Positions 43,623 through 53,199 of a stretch of 64,000 bases of DNA are shown piece after piece. Origin of the DNA: Devosia riboflavina (GTDB lineage: Bacteria > Pseudomonadota > Alphaproteobacteria > Rhizobiales > Devosiaceae). The translations under genes were made by a program, and so were the position numbers. Below the pieces are notes generated by a model. It worked only from the letters and a program-made list of their open reading frames with translations, searched no databases and was not told the DNA's origin. The stretch's first letter is position 1. Each line of letters opens with the position of its first letter. The DNA is taken from assembly GCF_000743575.1 (NCBI RefSeq), contig NZ_JQGC01000027.1, forward strand, positions 60,599 to 124,598, in the 5' to 3' direction.

Positions 43623-43831
43623 TCGGCCCCTCCTCCATGCGATGTTCGTTCAGTTTGAGGAAACCTTAACCATGACACTCCCGAGGACAAGCCAAATCGG
43701 ACCTGGGGCGACGATAGTTGCGGATATCTTCAATGGCTTAGGGGTCTGGCAATCCCGCGCCGTGCGGCCTATGTCCTTGTCACCTGTTCCGCGGCCTAAA
43801 ATCCGCTTCTCTCGATCCCCTCGGAAAGACG

Positions 43832-45913
43832 ATGAGCCCAATCACTCCTCCCCAAGCCAAACGCGTGCCCCATAGCCACACCCATCACGGCGTGACCCGT
43901 GAAGACCCCTGGGCGTGGCTGCGCGCCGAAAACTGGCAGGAGGTGATGCAGAACCCGGAAACGCTCGATCCGGAAATCCGCGCCTATCTCGACGCCGAAA
44001 ATGCCTATTACGAAGACCAGTTCGGCAAGCCGACCGCGGACCTGCAGGAAAAAATCTACAAGGAAATTCGCGGCCGCATCAAAGAGGACGATAGCGGCGT
44101 CCCCTCTCCCGACGGCCCCTGGGCCTATAATTCGCGCATGCTCGAAGGCAAGCAGTATCCGCAAGTCGTGCGTACCCCGCGGAACGGCGGTGCTGAAACC
44201 GTCCTCCTCGATTGCAATGTGGAAGCTGGCGAGGACTATTTCGGCTTTGCCGGTGCCGATCACGACATGAGCCACCGCTATCTCGCCTGGGCCGCCGACC
44301 GCGCCGGCTCGGAATATTACGACATCGTCGTGCGCGATCTCGAAACCGGCCTCGATAGCCCGGAAGTCATCAAGGACACGGCCGGCGGCTATGTCTGGTC
44401 CAATGACTCCAAGGCGATCTACTACACCGAATATGACGATAACCACCGCCCCTATCGTGTGCGTCGCCACGTCATCGGCACCGAGCAATCCTCCGATCCG
44501 ATCATCTATGAAGAAAGCGATCCCGGCTTCTTCGTCGGCGTCGGCAAGACGCAGAACGACAAGTTCATCATCATCGACGCCCACGATCACCAGACCTCGG
44601 AAGTCTACCTGATCGACGCCGAAAAGGGCGGCGAGCCGCGCCTTGTCGCCCCGCGGCTCACCGACCGCGAATATGATGTCGAGGAGCGCGACGGCCTTCT
44701 TTATATCCGCACCAATGCCGAGGGCGCGGAGGACTACAAGGTCGTCACCGCCCCGCTCGACAATCCCGGCGCGGAAAACTGGACCGACCTCATCGCCCAC
44801 CGCCCCGGCGTGCTGGTTCTCGATACCATCGTCATAAAGAACCACCTCCTGCGTCTCGAACGCCAGGATGGCCTGCCGCGCATCGTCGTGCGCGACCTCA
44901 CGACCGGCAAGGAAGACGTGGTCCGTTTCGAGGAAGAGGCATATGCCCTCGGCATGTCTGTCGGCTACGAATTCGACACCACCGTTTTCCGCCTCTCCTA
45001 TTCCTCCCCGACGACGCCCAACCAGGTGTTCGACGTCGATCTCGCGACCGGCGCCCGTACCCTGCTCAAAACGCAGGAAGTCCCCTCCGGCCACGATCCC
45101 GCGCAGTATGAAACCCACCGCATTTTCGCCAAGGCCGCTGACGGCGCCGACGTCCCGGTGACCCTCCTCTACAAAAAGGGCACCAAACTCGACGGCTCCA
45201 ACCCAGCCCTGCTCTACGGCTATGGCGCCTATGGCATGTCCATGCCGGCGAGCTTCTCGGTTTCGGTCCTGTCGCTTGTCGATCGCGGTTTTGTCTACGC
45301 CATCGCTCATATCCGCGGTGGCATGGACAAGGGCTATGCCTGGTACAAGAACGGCCGCCGCGAGTTCAAGACCAACACATTTACGGACTTTATCGCCGCC
45401 GGTGAGGCATTGATCGCCGGTGGCTATACCCAAAAGGGTAAGATCGTCGCCCAAGGGGGTTCGGCCGGCGGCATGCTGATGGGCGCCATCGCCAATCTGC
45501 GCCCCGATCTCTGGGCCGGCGTCATCGCCCAGGTGCCCTTCGTCGACGTGCTCAACACCATGCTCGACGACACCCTGCCGCTCACCCCGCCCGAATGGCC
45601 CGAATGGGGCAATCCCATAACCTCGGCTGAGGACTACAATCGCATCGCGGCTTACGCGCCCTACGAGGCCGTGTCAGCCCAAAACTATCCGCCGATCTTT
45701 GCCCTTGCCGGCCTCACCGACCCGCGCGTCACCTATTGGGAGCCAGCAAAGTGGGTGGCAAAGCTCCGGGCAACCGCCACGGGGGATGCGCCATTATATC
45801 TCAAGACCAATATGGGCGCCGGCCATGCCGGGGCCTCTGGTCGCTTCGACCGTCTCAAGGAGACGGCCCAGTGCTATGCCTTTGCGATAAAGTCGGTTGG
45901 TTTGGACGGTTAG
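43832..45913 (+). CDS. ptrB: Oligopeptidase B (S9A serine peptidase)
   Basis: A 693-residue prolyl-oligopeptidase family enzyme. Residues about 80-410 form a seven-bladed propeller; the hydrolase domain has the nucleophile in GGSAGG (about residue 545), Asp near 630 in LTDPRVTYWEPAKW and His near 665 in GAGHAGASGRF. The region LIAHIRGG-type motif AIAHIRGGMDKGYAWYKNGR and the acidic DD pairs fit oligopeptidase B, which cuts after Lys/Arg in short peptides. ATG 43832 follows GGAAAGACG. Confidence 0.92.
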   Translation: MSPITPPQAKRVPHSHTHHGVTREDPWAWLRAENWQEVMQNPETLDPEIRAYLDAENAYYEDQFGKPTADLQEKIYKEIRGRIKEDDSGVPSPDGPWAYNSRMLEGKQYPQVVRTPRNGGAETVLLDCNVEAGEDYFGFAGADHDMSHRYLAWAADRAGSEYYDIVVRDLETGLDSPEVIKDTAGGYVWSNDSKAIYYTEYDDNHRPYRVRRHVIGTEQSSDPIIYEESDPGFFVGVGKTQNDKFIIIDAHDHQTSEVYLIDAEKGGEPRLVAPRLTDREYDVEERDGLLYIRTNAEGAEDYKVVTAPLDNPGAENWTDLIAHRPGVLVLDTIVIKNHLLRLERQDGLPRIVVRDLTTGKEDVVRFEEEAYALGMSVGYEFDTTVFRLSYSSPTTPNQVFDVDLATGARTLLKTQEVPSGHDPAQYETHRIFAKAADGADVPVTLLYKKGTKLDGSNPALLYGYGAYGMSMPASFSVSVLSLVDRGFVYAIAHIRGGMDKGYAWYKNGRREFKTNTFTDFIAAGEALIAGGYTQKGKIVAQGGSAGGMLMGAIANLRPDLWAGVIAQVPFVDVLNTMLDDTLPLTPPEWPEWGNPITSAEDYNRIAAYAPYEAVSAQNYPPIFALAGLTDPRVTYWEPAKWVAKLRATATGDAPLYLKTNMGAGHAGASGRFDRLKETAQCYAFAIKSVGLDG

Positions 45914-46010
45914 TTCTCCCGCCGTCATTGTTGCGCCAAGGCAAAGTGCTTATACCTCGTCACAAATCCGATTTCGCTTAAGCGTCATCTTTCCAGAAAC
46001 GGAGGCTACC

Positions 46011-46619
46011 ATGTCCACCAAGTTTACCCTGCCGCCCCTGCCCTATGCTTACGACGCCCTGGGCCCCTACATGTCGGCCGAGACGCTTGAGTTCCACCAC
46101 GACAAGCACCACCAGGCTTACGTCACCAATGGCGAAAAGCTGCTGGAAGGCTCGGGCCTCGAAATCCTGCCGCTCGAAGACATCGTCAAGGAAGCCTTCG
46201 GCAAGAATGCCGGCCTCTTCAACAATGCCGGCCAGCACTACAACCACGTTCACTTCTGGAACTGGATGAAGCCCAATGGCGGCGGCAACAAGCTGCCGGG
46301 CAAGCTGCAGGCTGCCGTCGATTCCGATCTCGGCGGCTTCGACAAGCTGCGCGCCGATTTCATCGCCGCCGGCACCACCCAGTTCGGTTCGGGCTGGGCC
46401 TGGATCTCGGTCAAGAACGGAAAGCTCGAAATTTCCAAGACCGCCAATGGCGAATCCCCGCTGGTCTATGGCGGCAAGCCGATCCTCGGCGTCGACGTCT
46501 GGGAACACTCCTATTACATCGACTACCGCAATGCTCGCCCCAAGTACCTCGAAGCCTGGTTCGATAACCTCGTGAACTGGGAACACGTCGAGCTGCTCTT
46601 CGAAGAAGCCACTGCGTAA
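46011..46619 (+). CDS. sodB: Superoxide dismutase, iron type
   Basis: A 202-residue Fe/Mn SOD. Metal ligands are visible: His29 in LEFHHDKHHQAYV, His in HYNHVHFWNWM, and Asp/His in DVWEHSYYIDYRNARP. The residue before the second ligand region reads FNNAGQHYNH; Gln at this site is characteristic of Fe-SOD, though cambialistic activity is possible. ATG 46011 follows GGAGGCTACC. Ends at a strong terminator. Confidence 0.93.
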   Translation: MSTKFTLPPLPYAYDALGPYMSAETLEFHHDKHHQAYVTNGEKLLEGSGLEILPLEDIVKEAFGKNAGLFNNAGQHYNHVHFWNWMKPNGGGNKLPGKLQAAVDSDLGGFDKLRADFIAAGTTQFGSGWAWISVKNGKLEISKTANGESPLVYGGKPILGVDVWEHSYYIDYRNARPKYLEAWFDNLVNWEHVELLFEEATA

Positions 46620-46647
46620 GCTTCGGCCAATCGCTGAATTACCCAAA

Positions 46648-46682
46648 CCCGCCGGCGCCAAGCGCCGGCGGGTTAACTTTTC
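46648..46682 (+). terminator. Intrinsic terminator of sodB
   Basis: CCCGCCGGCGC-CAA-GCGCCGGCGGG, an 11-bp perfect stem, followed by TTAACTTTT. Confidence 0.8.
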
Positions 46683-46738
46683 CCAAGATTATCCGCGACT
46701 TGGTGGAATCCCCAGCTTCAAACTCGCGACGGGTCATG

Positions 46739-46753
46739 TTAACGCTCTATTTA
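46739..46753 (+). promoter_or_regulatory. Possible CtrA-like box upstream of orphan receiver gene
   Basis: TTAA-N7-TTTA (TTAACGCTCTATTTA), one base from the TTAA-N7-TTAA consensus, 17 bases before the start codon. Weak evidence alone. Confidence 0.3.
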
Positions 46754-46770
46754 CCACAAGGGGGGATGCG

Positions 46771-47325
46771 TTGACGTCACGGCCAAAAACGGTCGCCATT
46801 CTGGCGGCCAATCCTGCGCTCACGTCTGTGCTGACCATGGTTCTGGCCGGCGATACGCGCCTGCGCGTGCGTCCCTTCGAAAGCGAAGCCGAACTCTTCG
46901 CCTATATGCGAATCGCTCCCTTGGACATGCTGGTCGTCGATTTCGACAGGGAAGGCCGCCCGGCCTATGAAATGGTCGAAGCCATTCGCCTCGATCCGCG
47001 CTTCGTCAGCCGCGAACTGCCCGTTATCGCCCTCACCCGCAGCATCACCCCGCCCATGCGCCATCAGGCGATCAGCGCCGGCATCGATGAAGTGCTGGTA
47101 AAGCCCATGTCGCCGCGCCACCTGTTGCAGCGCGTCCAGGCCCGCCTCATCAATCGCAGCGTGGTGGGCCTGCTTGGCTCCGGCTATCGCGGCCCCGAAC
47201 GCCGCGACCGCGTTCCCATGCCCAAGCCTCAGCCCCATCAATCTCGCCGCTCGACCGACAACGTCGTGCCGCTCTTCCCCGACCGCCGCAAGCCCATGCA
47301 TCCGGGGCTCGAGCCGCTGGCTTAG
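46771..47325 (+). CDS. Orphan response-regulator receiver protein
   Basis: A 184-residue protein with one receiver-like domain: Asp in LDMLVVDFDREG (likely phospho-acceptor), Thr in VIALTRS and Lys in VLVKPMSPRHLL. The N-terminal acidic pair is replaced (AILAANPAL), so phosphorylation is uncertain. A basic tail contains YRGPERRDR, a motif common in alphaproteobacterial single-domain regulators. The start is TTG 46771 after AAGGGGGGATGCG; the nearby ATG is followed by a stop. Confidence 0.8.
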   Translation: MTSRPKTVAILAANPALTSVLTMVLAGDTRLRVRPFESEAELFAYMRIAPLDMLVVDFDREGRPAYEMVEAIRLDPRFVSRELPVIALTRSITPPMRHQAISAGIDEVLVKPMSPRHLLQRVQARLINRSVVGLLGSGYRGPERRDRVPMPKPQPHQSRRSTDNVVPLFPDRRKPMHPGLEPLA

Positions 47326-47345
47326 GCGTCATCCTCTCCACAGTA

Positions 47346-47466
47346 GACCTCATCCTGAGGCGCTTTGCGCAGGCAAAGCCTCGAAGGACGAGGCGTGGCA
47401 AGACGCCTCCACTCGCTCGACCCCGTGGTTCGAGGCTACGCTTTGCTTCGCGCCTCACCATGAGGT
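47346..47466. repeat. Intergenic repeat, ACCTCATCCTGAGG...ACCATGAGGT type
   Basis: An element of about 120 bases with outer arms ACCTCATCCTGAGG and CCTCACCATGAGGT and inner arms around GCAGGCAAAGCCTCGAAGGACG and CGAGGCTACGCTTTGC. This is a widespread rhizobial interspersed repeat pattern. Single copy in the window. Confidence 0.75.
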
Positions 47467-47527
47467 CTTTGGGCTTTTAGCTCAAAGAGAAGGTAAGCGT
47501 TTCTGCCCCCTGCCTCCCGGCAAAACC

Positions 47528-48070
47528 CTACCGCTTCTGCTCCAGCACCCAGCTAACCTTGTTCCAAAGGTCTTCCACTGAATCGGCAAACTGCACATTC
47601 CGGTCATAACCCGCGACCGAGTGCGACAGCACGTCGCCCGCAAAACCCTTCACCACCTCAAAAGCCCGGTGGCGGTTGAGCATGACCATGGGCTTTGCCC
47701 GCCCCTGCCGCGAAGCCCAGCTCCCGAACAAAGCCGAGGTCGACGCCAGCGAGCCCGGCAGCGCCACCAGCACTTCTGCCTCCTCGGCAAACAGCGCATG
47801 GCGCGCTGCGCGCTCCGGCAAAACCCGCACCGGCACCCCCGAAAGCGTCGGCGGCAAAGCCACATCGGCATCGGCCAGAACCGATACCGCCCCGCCAGCC
47901 GTCTTCGCGGCAGTCATCAGCGGCAGCGGTCCCCCGCCATTTTCCCAGAGGCACAGCAATTGCGCGCCGCGCCGGGCAAAGAGCGTTCCCGTCTGGCTCA
48001 TCAGGCTCGCCCGTTCCGGATCGCCCGGCCCCTTGTCCGAGGCGAAAATGCCGATAACCGCCATGCTCAT
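47528..48070 (-). CDS. LOG/lysine-decarboxylase-like Rossmann protein
   Basis: A 180-residue Rossmann-fold protein of the SLOG superfamily ([72 protein letters not shown]). Members bind nucleotides or cleave cytokinin ribotides; the PGGxGTxxE LOG motif is altered to [12 protein letters not shown], so LOG activity is doubtful. ATGA overlap couples it to the HerA-like ATPase gene. Confidence 0.75.
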   Translation of the reverse strand: MSMAVIGIFASDKGPGDPERASLMSQTGTLFARRGAQLLCLWENGGGPLPLMTAAKTAGGAVSVLADADVALPPTLSGVPVRVLPERAARHALFAEEAEVLVALPGSLASTSALFGSWASRQGRAKPMVMLNRHRAFEVVKGFAGDVLSHSVAGYDRNVQFADSVEDLWNKVSWVLEQKR

Positions 48071-49563
48071 CGCCCCTTCATGCTGCCCAGAATGCCGCGG
48101 ACAATGGCATTGCCCAGCTTGTTGGCCACGGTCCGGGCAAAGGAATTCATCGCCGCTTCCGCTGGCGTCTGCCGGCTCGAGGTCCGGCGTGGCTGGCTCG
48201 CGCGCTCTTCGCGCGCCTGCTTTTCTGCCGCAACGCGGTCTGCCTCGTCATACTTGGCCCGCTCCTCGGCCAATTGCCGATCGCGCGTCCGACGCTCCAG
48301 GATTTCAAAGGCCGATTCACGATCGGTAACGCTGTCATAGAGCCCGCCCACCGGCGAATTGGCCATGGTCGCGTCGCGCTCGGCCGGGTTGAGCGGCCCA
48401 ACCTGCGCCGAAGGCGGCCGGATCAGCGTGCGCCCGACCATGGACGGAATACCCTTATCCTCCAGCACCGAAACCAGTGCCTCGCCGATCCCCAATTGAG
48501 TGATGACCTCTTCGGTCGAAAAGTCGGGATTGGGCCGGAAGGTTTCCGCCGCCACCTTTACCGCCTTCTGCTCGCGCGGCGTATAGGCGCGCAAGGCGTG
48601 CTGCACGCGGTTGGAAAGCTGCGCCAGCACGGCTTCGGGAATATCGATCGGATTCTGCGTGACGAAATAGACGCCAACGCCCTTGGAGCGGATCAGCTTG
48701 ACCACCTGCTCCACCTTGTCGATCAGCGCCTTGGGCGCATCGTCGAACAGCAGATGCGCCTCATCAAAGAAGAACACCATTTTCGGCTTATCCGGATCGC
48801 CGACCTCAGGCAGTTGCTCGAACAGCTCCGAGAGCAGCCAGAGCAGGAACGTCGAGTAGAGCCGGGGCGCCTTCATCAACTGATCGGCCGCGAGGATCGA
48901 GATGAAGCCGCGCCCATCCGTATCCGTACGCATCAGATCGGCAATCTCCAGCGCCCGTTCGCCAAAGAAGTTGTCAGCGCCCTGCTGTTCCAGCACCAGC
49001 AGCGCCCGCTGGATGGCGCCGACCGAGGCCGTCGTCACATTGCCATAGCGCCCCGAAATCTCCTTGGAGCGCTCCTGAATGCTGACCAGCATCGAGCGCA
49101 GGTCCTTCAAATCCAGCAGCAACAGCCCTTCCTCGTCGGCCACGCGGAAAGCGATGTTGAGCACACCTTCCTGCGTATCGTTGAGATCGAGAATACGGCT
49201 CAGCAGCACCGGCCCCATTTCCGAAATCGTGGCGCGAACGGGATGCCCCTGCTGGCCGAAAAGGTCCCAGAAAACCACCGGAAAGGCGTCATTGGCATAG
49301 TCGGTAAAGCCGATATCCTCGGCCCGCTTGGTTTGCCATTCCTGGATCGGCTGGCCCTTTGCGACCCCCGAGAGGTCGCCCTTGATATCGGCCGCAAAGA
49401 CAGGCACGCCCGCCGCCGAAAAACCCTCGGCCAGTGCCTGCAGGGTGACCGTCTTGCCGGTGCCCGTCGCGCCGGTCACGAGCCCATGGCGGTTGCCATA
49501 TTTGAGGCTCAGATATTCCCGCCGCGTGCTCGTGCCGAGATAGATCTTGCCGTCCACGAGCAT
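48067..49563 (-). CDS. HerA-like ATPase, DUF853 (YjgR family)
   Basis: A 498-residue P-loop ATPase: N-terminal [24 protein letters not shown] with Walker A GATGTGKT near residue 35, [12 protein letters not shown], and a Walker B region [19 protein letters not shown]. The C-terminal 80 residues are charged and coiled ([26 protein letters not shown]). The family is related to HerA/FtsK translocases; a DNA role is inferred. Start at ATG 49563. Confidence 0.9.
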   Translation of the reverse strand: MLVDGKIYLGTSTRREYLSLKYGNRHGLVTGATGTGKTVTLQALAEGFSAAGVPVFAADIKGDLSGVAKGQPIQEWQTKRAEDIGFTDYANDAFPVVFWDLFGQQGHPVRATISEMGPVLLSRILDLNDTQEGVLNIAFRVADEEGLLLLDLKDLRSMLVSIQERSKEISGRYGNVTTASVGAIQRALLVLEQQGADNFFGERALEIADLMRTDTDGRGFISILAADQLMKAPRLYSTFLLWLLSELFEQLPEVGDPDKPKMVFFFDEAHLLFDDAPKALIDKVEQVVKLIRSKGVGVYFVTQNPIDIPEAVLAQLSNRVQHALRAYTPREQKAVKVAAETFRPNPDFSTEEVITQLGIGEALVSVLEDKGIPSMVGRTLIRPPSAQVGPLNPAERDATMANSPVGGLYDSVTDRESAFEILERRTRDRQLAEERAKYDEADRVAAEKQAREERASQPRRTSSRQTPAEAAMNSFARTVANKLGNAIVRGILGSMKGR

Positions 49564-49671
49564 GTAGTCACCTCTTCGCGTCTTCTAAAGTCTTGCCCGT
49601 TATAGCCAAAGCCGTTCACCACGTCTTTGGGTTTTGCTCGCCCCGTGCGCCAAAGCTGGCAGAATGAGACC

Positions 49672-50955
49672 ATGCGCCAGAAAACCCAAATCACCCGTCG
49701 CCATGCCCTTGCCGGTCTTGCTGGTCTCGCCGTCGGCCTGCCAGTGGCCGCACGGGCGCAAACGGCTGATCTCGTGCCAGACAGCGACGCCGACCAGAGC
49801 GCAGCGCTGCAGGCCGCGCTCGATGGCGCCACCGGGCGCCTCGCCCTGCCCCCCGGCCGTTTCCGAGTCAGCAATATCAATTTCCCGGCCAATCTCGTGG
49901 TCGAAGGCGTACCCGGCGCCACCGTGCTCGTTGCCTCGGGGACAGCCATTGGCGGCTTCCTGTATCAGTCCGGCCTCGTCCTCCGCGATATCGGCTTTAC
50001 CGGTGATAGCGGCAGCGATCCGCTGTTCGGCGTCCAGGCCGCCGACAATGTCACCATCGAGCGCTGCCGATTTTCCGAAAACCCCGGCATCGCCCTGTCG
50101 CTCTTTGAAAGCGCCGCGACCATCCGCGATTGCACGTTCGAAAACCACGGCGACGCCGCGATCCATTCCCTCGACAGCACCGGCCTCCTTGCCAGCGGCA
50201 ACACCATTTCCGGCTGCGGCAATGCCGGCATCCGCATCTGGCGCAACGAGGCCAGCCCTGATGGCTCGATCCTCGTCAACAACCGCATCAGCAAGATCGA
50301 TTGGCGCCAGGGCGGCAATGGCCAGAACGGCAATGGCATCAACGTGTACCTAGCCGACGAAGTCGTCGTCGCCGACAACCATATTTCCGATTGCGCCTTC
50401 ACCGCCGTGCGCCTCAACACGACGAAAAACTGCCAGGTCACCGGCAACATCTGCCGCACCTGCGGCGAGGTCGCGATCTTCTCCGAATTCGGGTTTTCCG
50501 GCTCGATCATCGCCGACAATGTTGTGGATGGCGCCGCCACCGGCATTTCCATCACCAATCTCGACAGCAACGGGCACCTCGCCGTCTGCTCGGGCAATAT
50601 CGTGCGCAACATCTCGCCAAAATCCGAGGTGAACCCGGACACCGTCCCCGTGGGCATCTATGTCGAGGCCGAAGTTGCCGTCACGGGCAATGTAGTCGAA
50701 AACGTCCCCGGCGTCGCCATCGCGGCCGGCTTCGGCAGTTTCATGCGCTCCGTCGTCATCAGCAGCAATGTCGTCTATGCCAGCAATATCGGCATCGGCG
50801 TGTCAGTCGCCGAGGGCGCCGGCAAGGTGCTCATCGCCGACAACATGGTGCATGAGCCGAGCGTCGGCGAAATCGTCGGCCTCAAATGGACCGACATTGC
50901 CGAAACCGACCTCCGCGCCGTAGCCAACCGCTATCCGCATGTGACGATCCGCTAA
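49672..50955 (+). CDS. Tat-exported right-handed beta-helix protein (TIGR03808 type)
   Basis: A 427-residue protein with a twin-arginine signal (ITRRHALAGLAGLAVGLPVAARA) and a long parallel beta-helix of Asn-rich repeats (GNTISGCGNAGIRIWRNEA, ADNHISDCAFTAVRLN, SGNIVRN, SSNVVYASNIGIGVS). It matches the alphaproteobacterial Tat-translocated repetitive protein family. Pectin- or polysaccharide-related activity is possible but no catalytic site is clear. ATG 49672 is chosen for the signal peptide. Confidence 0.87.
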   Translation: MRQKTQITRRHALAGLAGLAVGLPVAARAQTADLVPDSDADQSAALQAALDGATGRLALPPGRFRVSNINFPANLVVEGVPGATVLVASGTAIGGFLYQSGLVLRDIGFTGDSGSDPLFGVQAADNVTIERCRFSENPGIALSLFESAATIRDCTFENHGDAAIHSLDSTGLLASGNTISGCGNAGIRIWRNEASPDGSILVNNRISKIDWRQGGNGQNGNGINVYLADEVVVADNHISDCAFTAVRLNTTKNCQVTGNICRTCGEVAIFSEFGFSGSIIADNVVDGAATGISITNLDSNGHLAVCSGNIVRNISPKSEVNPDTVPVGIYVEAEVAVTGNVVENVPGVAIAAGFGSFMRSVVISSNVVYASNIGIGVSVAEGAGKVLIADNMVHEPSVGEIVGLKWTDIAETDLRAVANRYPHVTIR

Positions 50956-50961
50956 GGGCGG

Positions 50962-51960
50962 TCAGAGCACCGCCCGCACTTCCCCCACCACGGCCTTCCG
51001 CACATTTAGCGTCGGCTGCCGCGCAAAGCCTTCCAGCACCGCCCGCTGCTTTTCATCCGGATCGGCGAATTTCAGCAGCAGCGCCGCGACCATGGCCTGG
51101 CTCGCCGCCATATTGCCGTCGTCGCATTTGAGCGCGTAGCCAAGACCCTTGTCGCGAATGGCGCCGCATTGCACGCCTTCCGCGCCGCCCTTCTGCATGA
51201 CCCGGCTACCAAAGGCCTCCATCACCAGCGTATCGAGATGCCCCGTGCCGGCGACGAGATGCGGATGCTTGGTCGCTGCATCGAACAGCGCCCGAGCCCC
51301 TGCCGCATGTCCGGCATCGAGCCCCTGCCCCGTCGCCATGCGCGCAAAGCCATGCGCCCAGGCGCGGATCGGAGCCGCCCAGGTGGGAATGGAACAGCCA
51401 TCCGTCCCGCAGCGATCTTCCGTCAGCCCCTCGCCGATCACCAGTTCCACTGCAGCCCGCACCGCGCGCTGCACTTCGTGCTCGCGCTTGACATAGTCCC
51501 GCGTCGGCACGCCCATGGCCAAGGCAACACTCAGCATGCCGGCATGCTTGCCCGAGCAATTGTTATGGAGCGCCGTCGGCTCCTCATGCCGCTCGCGCAG
51601 TTCCTCGCGCGCCACGCCATTGGTCGGCTGATGCGCGCCGCATTCGAGATCGGCCACCGACAGTCCCATGCGCCCCAGGAAATTGGCGACATTGGTCACA
51701 TGGTCGTCCTCGCCATGGTGCGAGGCACAGGCCAGCGCCAGTTCTTCGGTCGAATGATGAAAGCGCTCCACGGCATGCCGATCGAAAATCGTCAGGGCCT
51801 GCATGGACTTGATCGCCGAGCGCGGAAAGACCGGCCGCTCGATATCGCCTGCCGAGGCAATCACCCGGCCCTCCGCATCCATGACGACAAAGGCGCCGCG
51901 ATGGCGGTTTTCCACCCAGTTGCCGCGCACGGCCTCGGCGAGAACGGGATTGGCATCCAT
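50962..51960 (-). CDS. L-asparaginase, class 3 (Rhizobium etli type)
   Basis: A 332-residue enzyme hydrolysing L-asparagine to aspartate and ammonia. The serine-beta-lactamase-like catalytic pairs are intact: Ser48 and Lys51 in FPRSAIKSMQA, and Ser80 in ACASHHGEDD. The zinc-binding residues known from the R. etli enzyme are also present at the same numbers: Cys135 and Lys138 in NNCSGKH and Cys189 in GTDGCS. Unrelated to E. coli asparaginases. Convergent with the beta-helix gene, 6 bases apart. Confidence 0.93.
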   Translation of the reverse strand: MDANPVLAEAVRGNWVENRHRGAFVVMDAEGRVIASAGDIERPVFPRSAIKSMQALTIFDRHAVERFHHSTEELALACASHHGEDDHVTNVANFLGRMGLSVADLECGAHQPTNGVAREELRERHEEPTALHNNCSGKHAGMLSVALAMGVPTRDYVKREHEVQRAVRAAVELVIGEGLTEDRCGTDGCSIPTWAAPIRAWAHGFARMATGQGLDAGHAAGARALFDAATKHPHLVAGTGHLDTLVMEAFGSRVMQKGGAEGVQCGAIRDKGLGYALKCDDGNMAASQAMVAALLLKFADPDEKQRAVLEGFARQPTLNVRKAVVGEVRAVL

Positions 51961-52079
51961 GAAAAAAAACTCCGGCCTGACTGTCCCCTGAGGAACAGTG
52001 CAGAGCCGGAAAAGTCAACATGCATGGGTAGGAGGTACGCGGGTACTAAAGAGAGGCGCCGGGCAAACGGCGCTGAAAT

Positions 52080-52418
52080 TCAGATGTCCCAGTTTTCCAT
52101 CGGCGTCAGGAAGCGCGAATTGACCCAACCTCGCGTATTCTGACGTTCGACGAGGCACCAGTCGGCGCTTTTGGGAACGGTGATGCAGCGTTCAACCCAG
52201 ACCGGCGTGCCGGGTTGGAAGGCACCAATCTTCTGGGAATAGCTGGCCGGCCACTTGCGCACGTTCAACTGGTCCCAATGGGCGACATTGCTGACCCGCG
52301 CCAATTGCTCGACCTGATAGCCCGCCGCCATGGCAGGCTGCACGGCGAAACCGGCTGCGGCGGTCACCACAAGGCCACAGAGCGCTGCGACCAGAACCTT
52401 TTCCTGTGACTTGTTCAT
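52080..52418 (-). CDS. Small secreted SH3-domain protein
   Basis: A 112-residue protein with a signal peptide (VLVAALCGLVVTAAAGFAVQPAMA) and an SH3-type beta barrel (LARVSNVAHWDQLNVRKWPASYSQKIG, GTPVWVERCITVP, WCLVERQNTRGWVNSRFL) with two Cys that could pair. Bacterial SH3 domains of this form often bind the cell wall. Tyr/Trp-rich core intact. Confidence 0.83.
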   Translation of the reverse strand: MNKSQEKVLVAALCGLVVTAAAGFAVQPAMAAGYQVEQLARVSNVAHWDQLNVRKWPASYSQKIGAFQPGTPVWVERCITVPKSADWCLVERQNTRGWVNSRFLTPMENWDI

Positions 52419-52537
52419 TTCACTATCCCCCGGGGATGGATTTCATCTTGGCCTCACCCTGCCCGAACCGGCTTGAACTCACCCTGATAGGCTCGTTCAG
52501 GCTCGGTTCATCTTGCGGGCACGTTCGGCCGGCTGGC

Positions 52538-52963
52538 TTAGTTCATGTCGCGCTGGTGGACATAGAGGATGATGCTGTCATTGGCGCCGTGGCGGAGCGA
52601 GACGACATCGTGCTGGTCGTAGCCCTTCGCGGTCAGGGCAGCCATCAGCGTGGCATTGCGGGCGATCGGCACGCGCAGGTGATTGACATTGCCGTTCACA
52701 AAGAGAGAGCCGTAAGCGTTCTTGCCCAGGACAGTAAGATCTTCACAAACTGCTTGCAGGCTGACGCGGTTTCCATGGATGGCATTGATGTCGGCCTGAC
52801 GGACCGAGCGCATGTGCCCCATGATTTCGTCGCACTCGACGGACGAAGAAGTGGGCGTGGGATGATTCTGCGCGCCCGGCACGGCGAACTGAGCAAAGCT
52901 CGGCGCGACGGAAGTGGCGGTGACGAGGCCGGCGAGAATGGCGAGCGTGGTGATTTTAAGCAT
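52538..52963 (-). CDS. Small secreted protein, unknown family
   Basis: A 141-residue protein with a signal peptide (MLKITTLAILAGLVTATSVAPSFA) and a mature part with two Cys (SVECDEIMG, QAVCEDLTVLG), ending in a beta-rich segment (DSIILYVHQRDMN). ATG 52963 follows GGAGAAACAAA. It lies 119 bases upstream of the SH3 protein on the same strand. Function unknown. Confidence 0.78.
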   Translation of the reverse strand: MLKITTLAILAGLVTATSVAPSFAQFAVPGAQNHPTPTSSSVECDEIMGHMRSVRQADINAIHGNRVSLQAVCEDLTVLGKNAYGSLFVNGNVNHLRVPIARNATLMAALTAKGYDQHDVVSLRHGANDSIILYVHQRDMN

Positions 52964-53199
52964 TTTGTTTCTCCAATTTGGGTTCGGCATCCGCCCCTCG
53001 CGGACCGCCTTCGGGTTCGATGTCCTTGCATCGAGCGTGGCGGTGTTATGATCCCGGCCCCTTGAACCCTCACTGAGAGCCACATTCATCTTCCGTTAAC
53101 CGGCAAAACCCCGGCCGCGCGGCGTCAGTCGATTGGCAGAAGAGCAAATTCCGCATAGGCTCGGCCGACGAAATCAGCGTGCAAATTGAGGAGGTTCGG

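Noticed and set aside
43796..45454. 552-residue minus-strand frame opposite oligopeptidase B
   Set aside because: The peptidase has a full catalytic triad and start signal on the plus strand.
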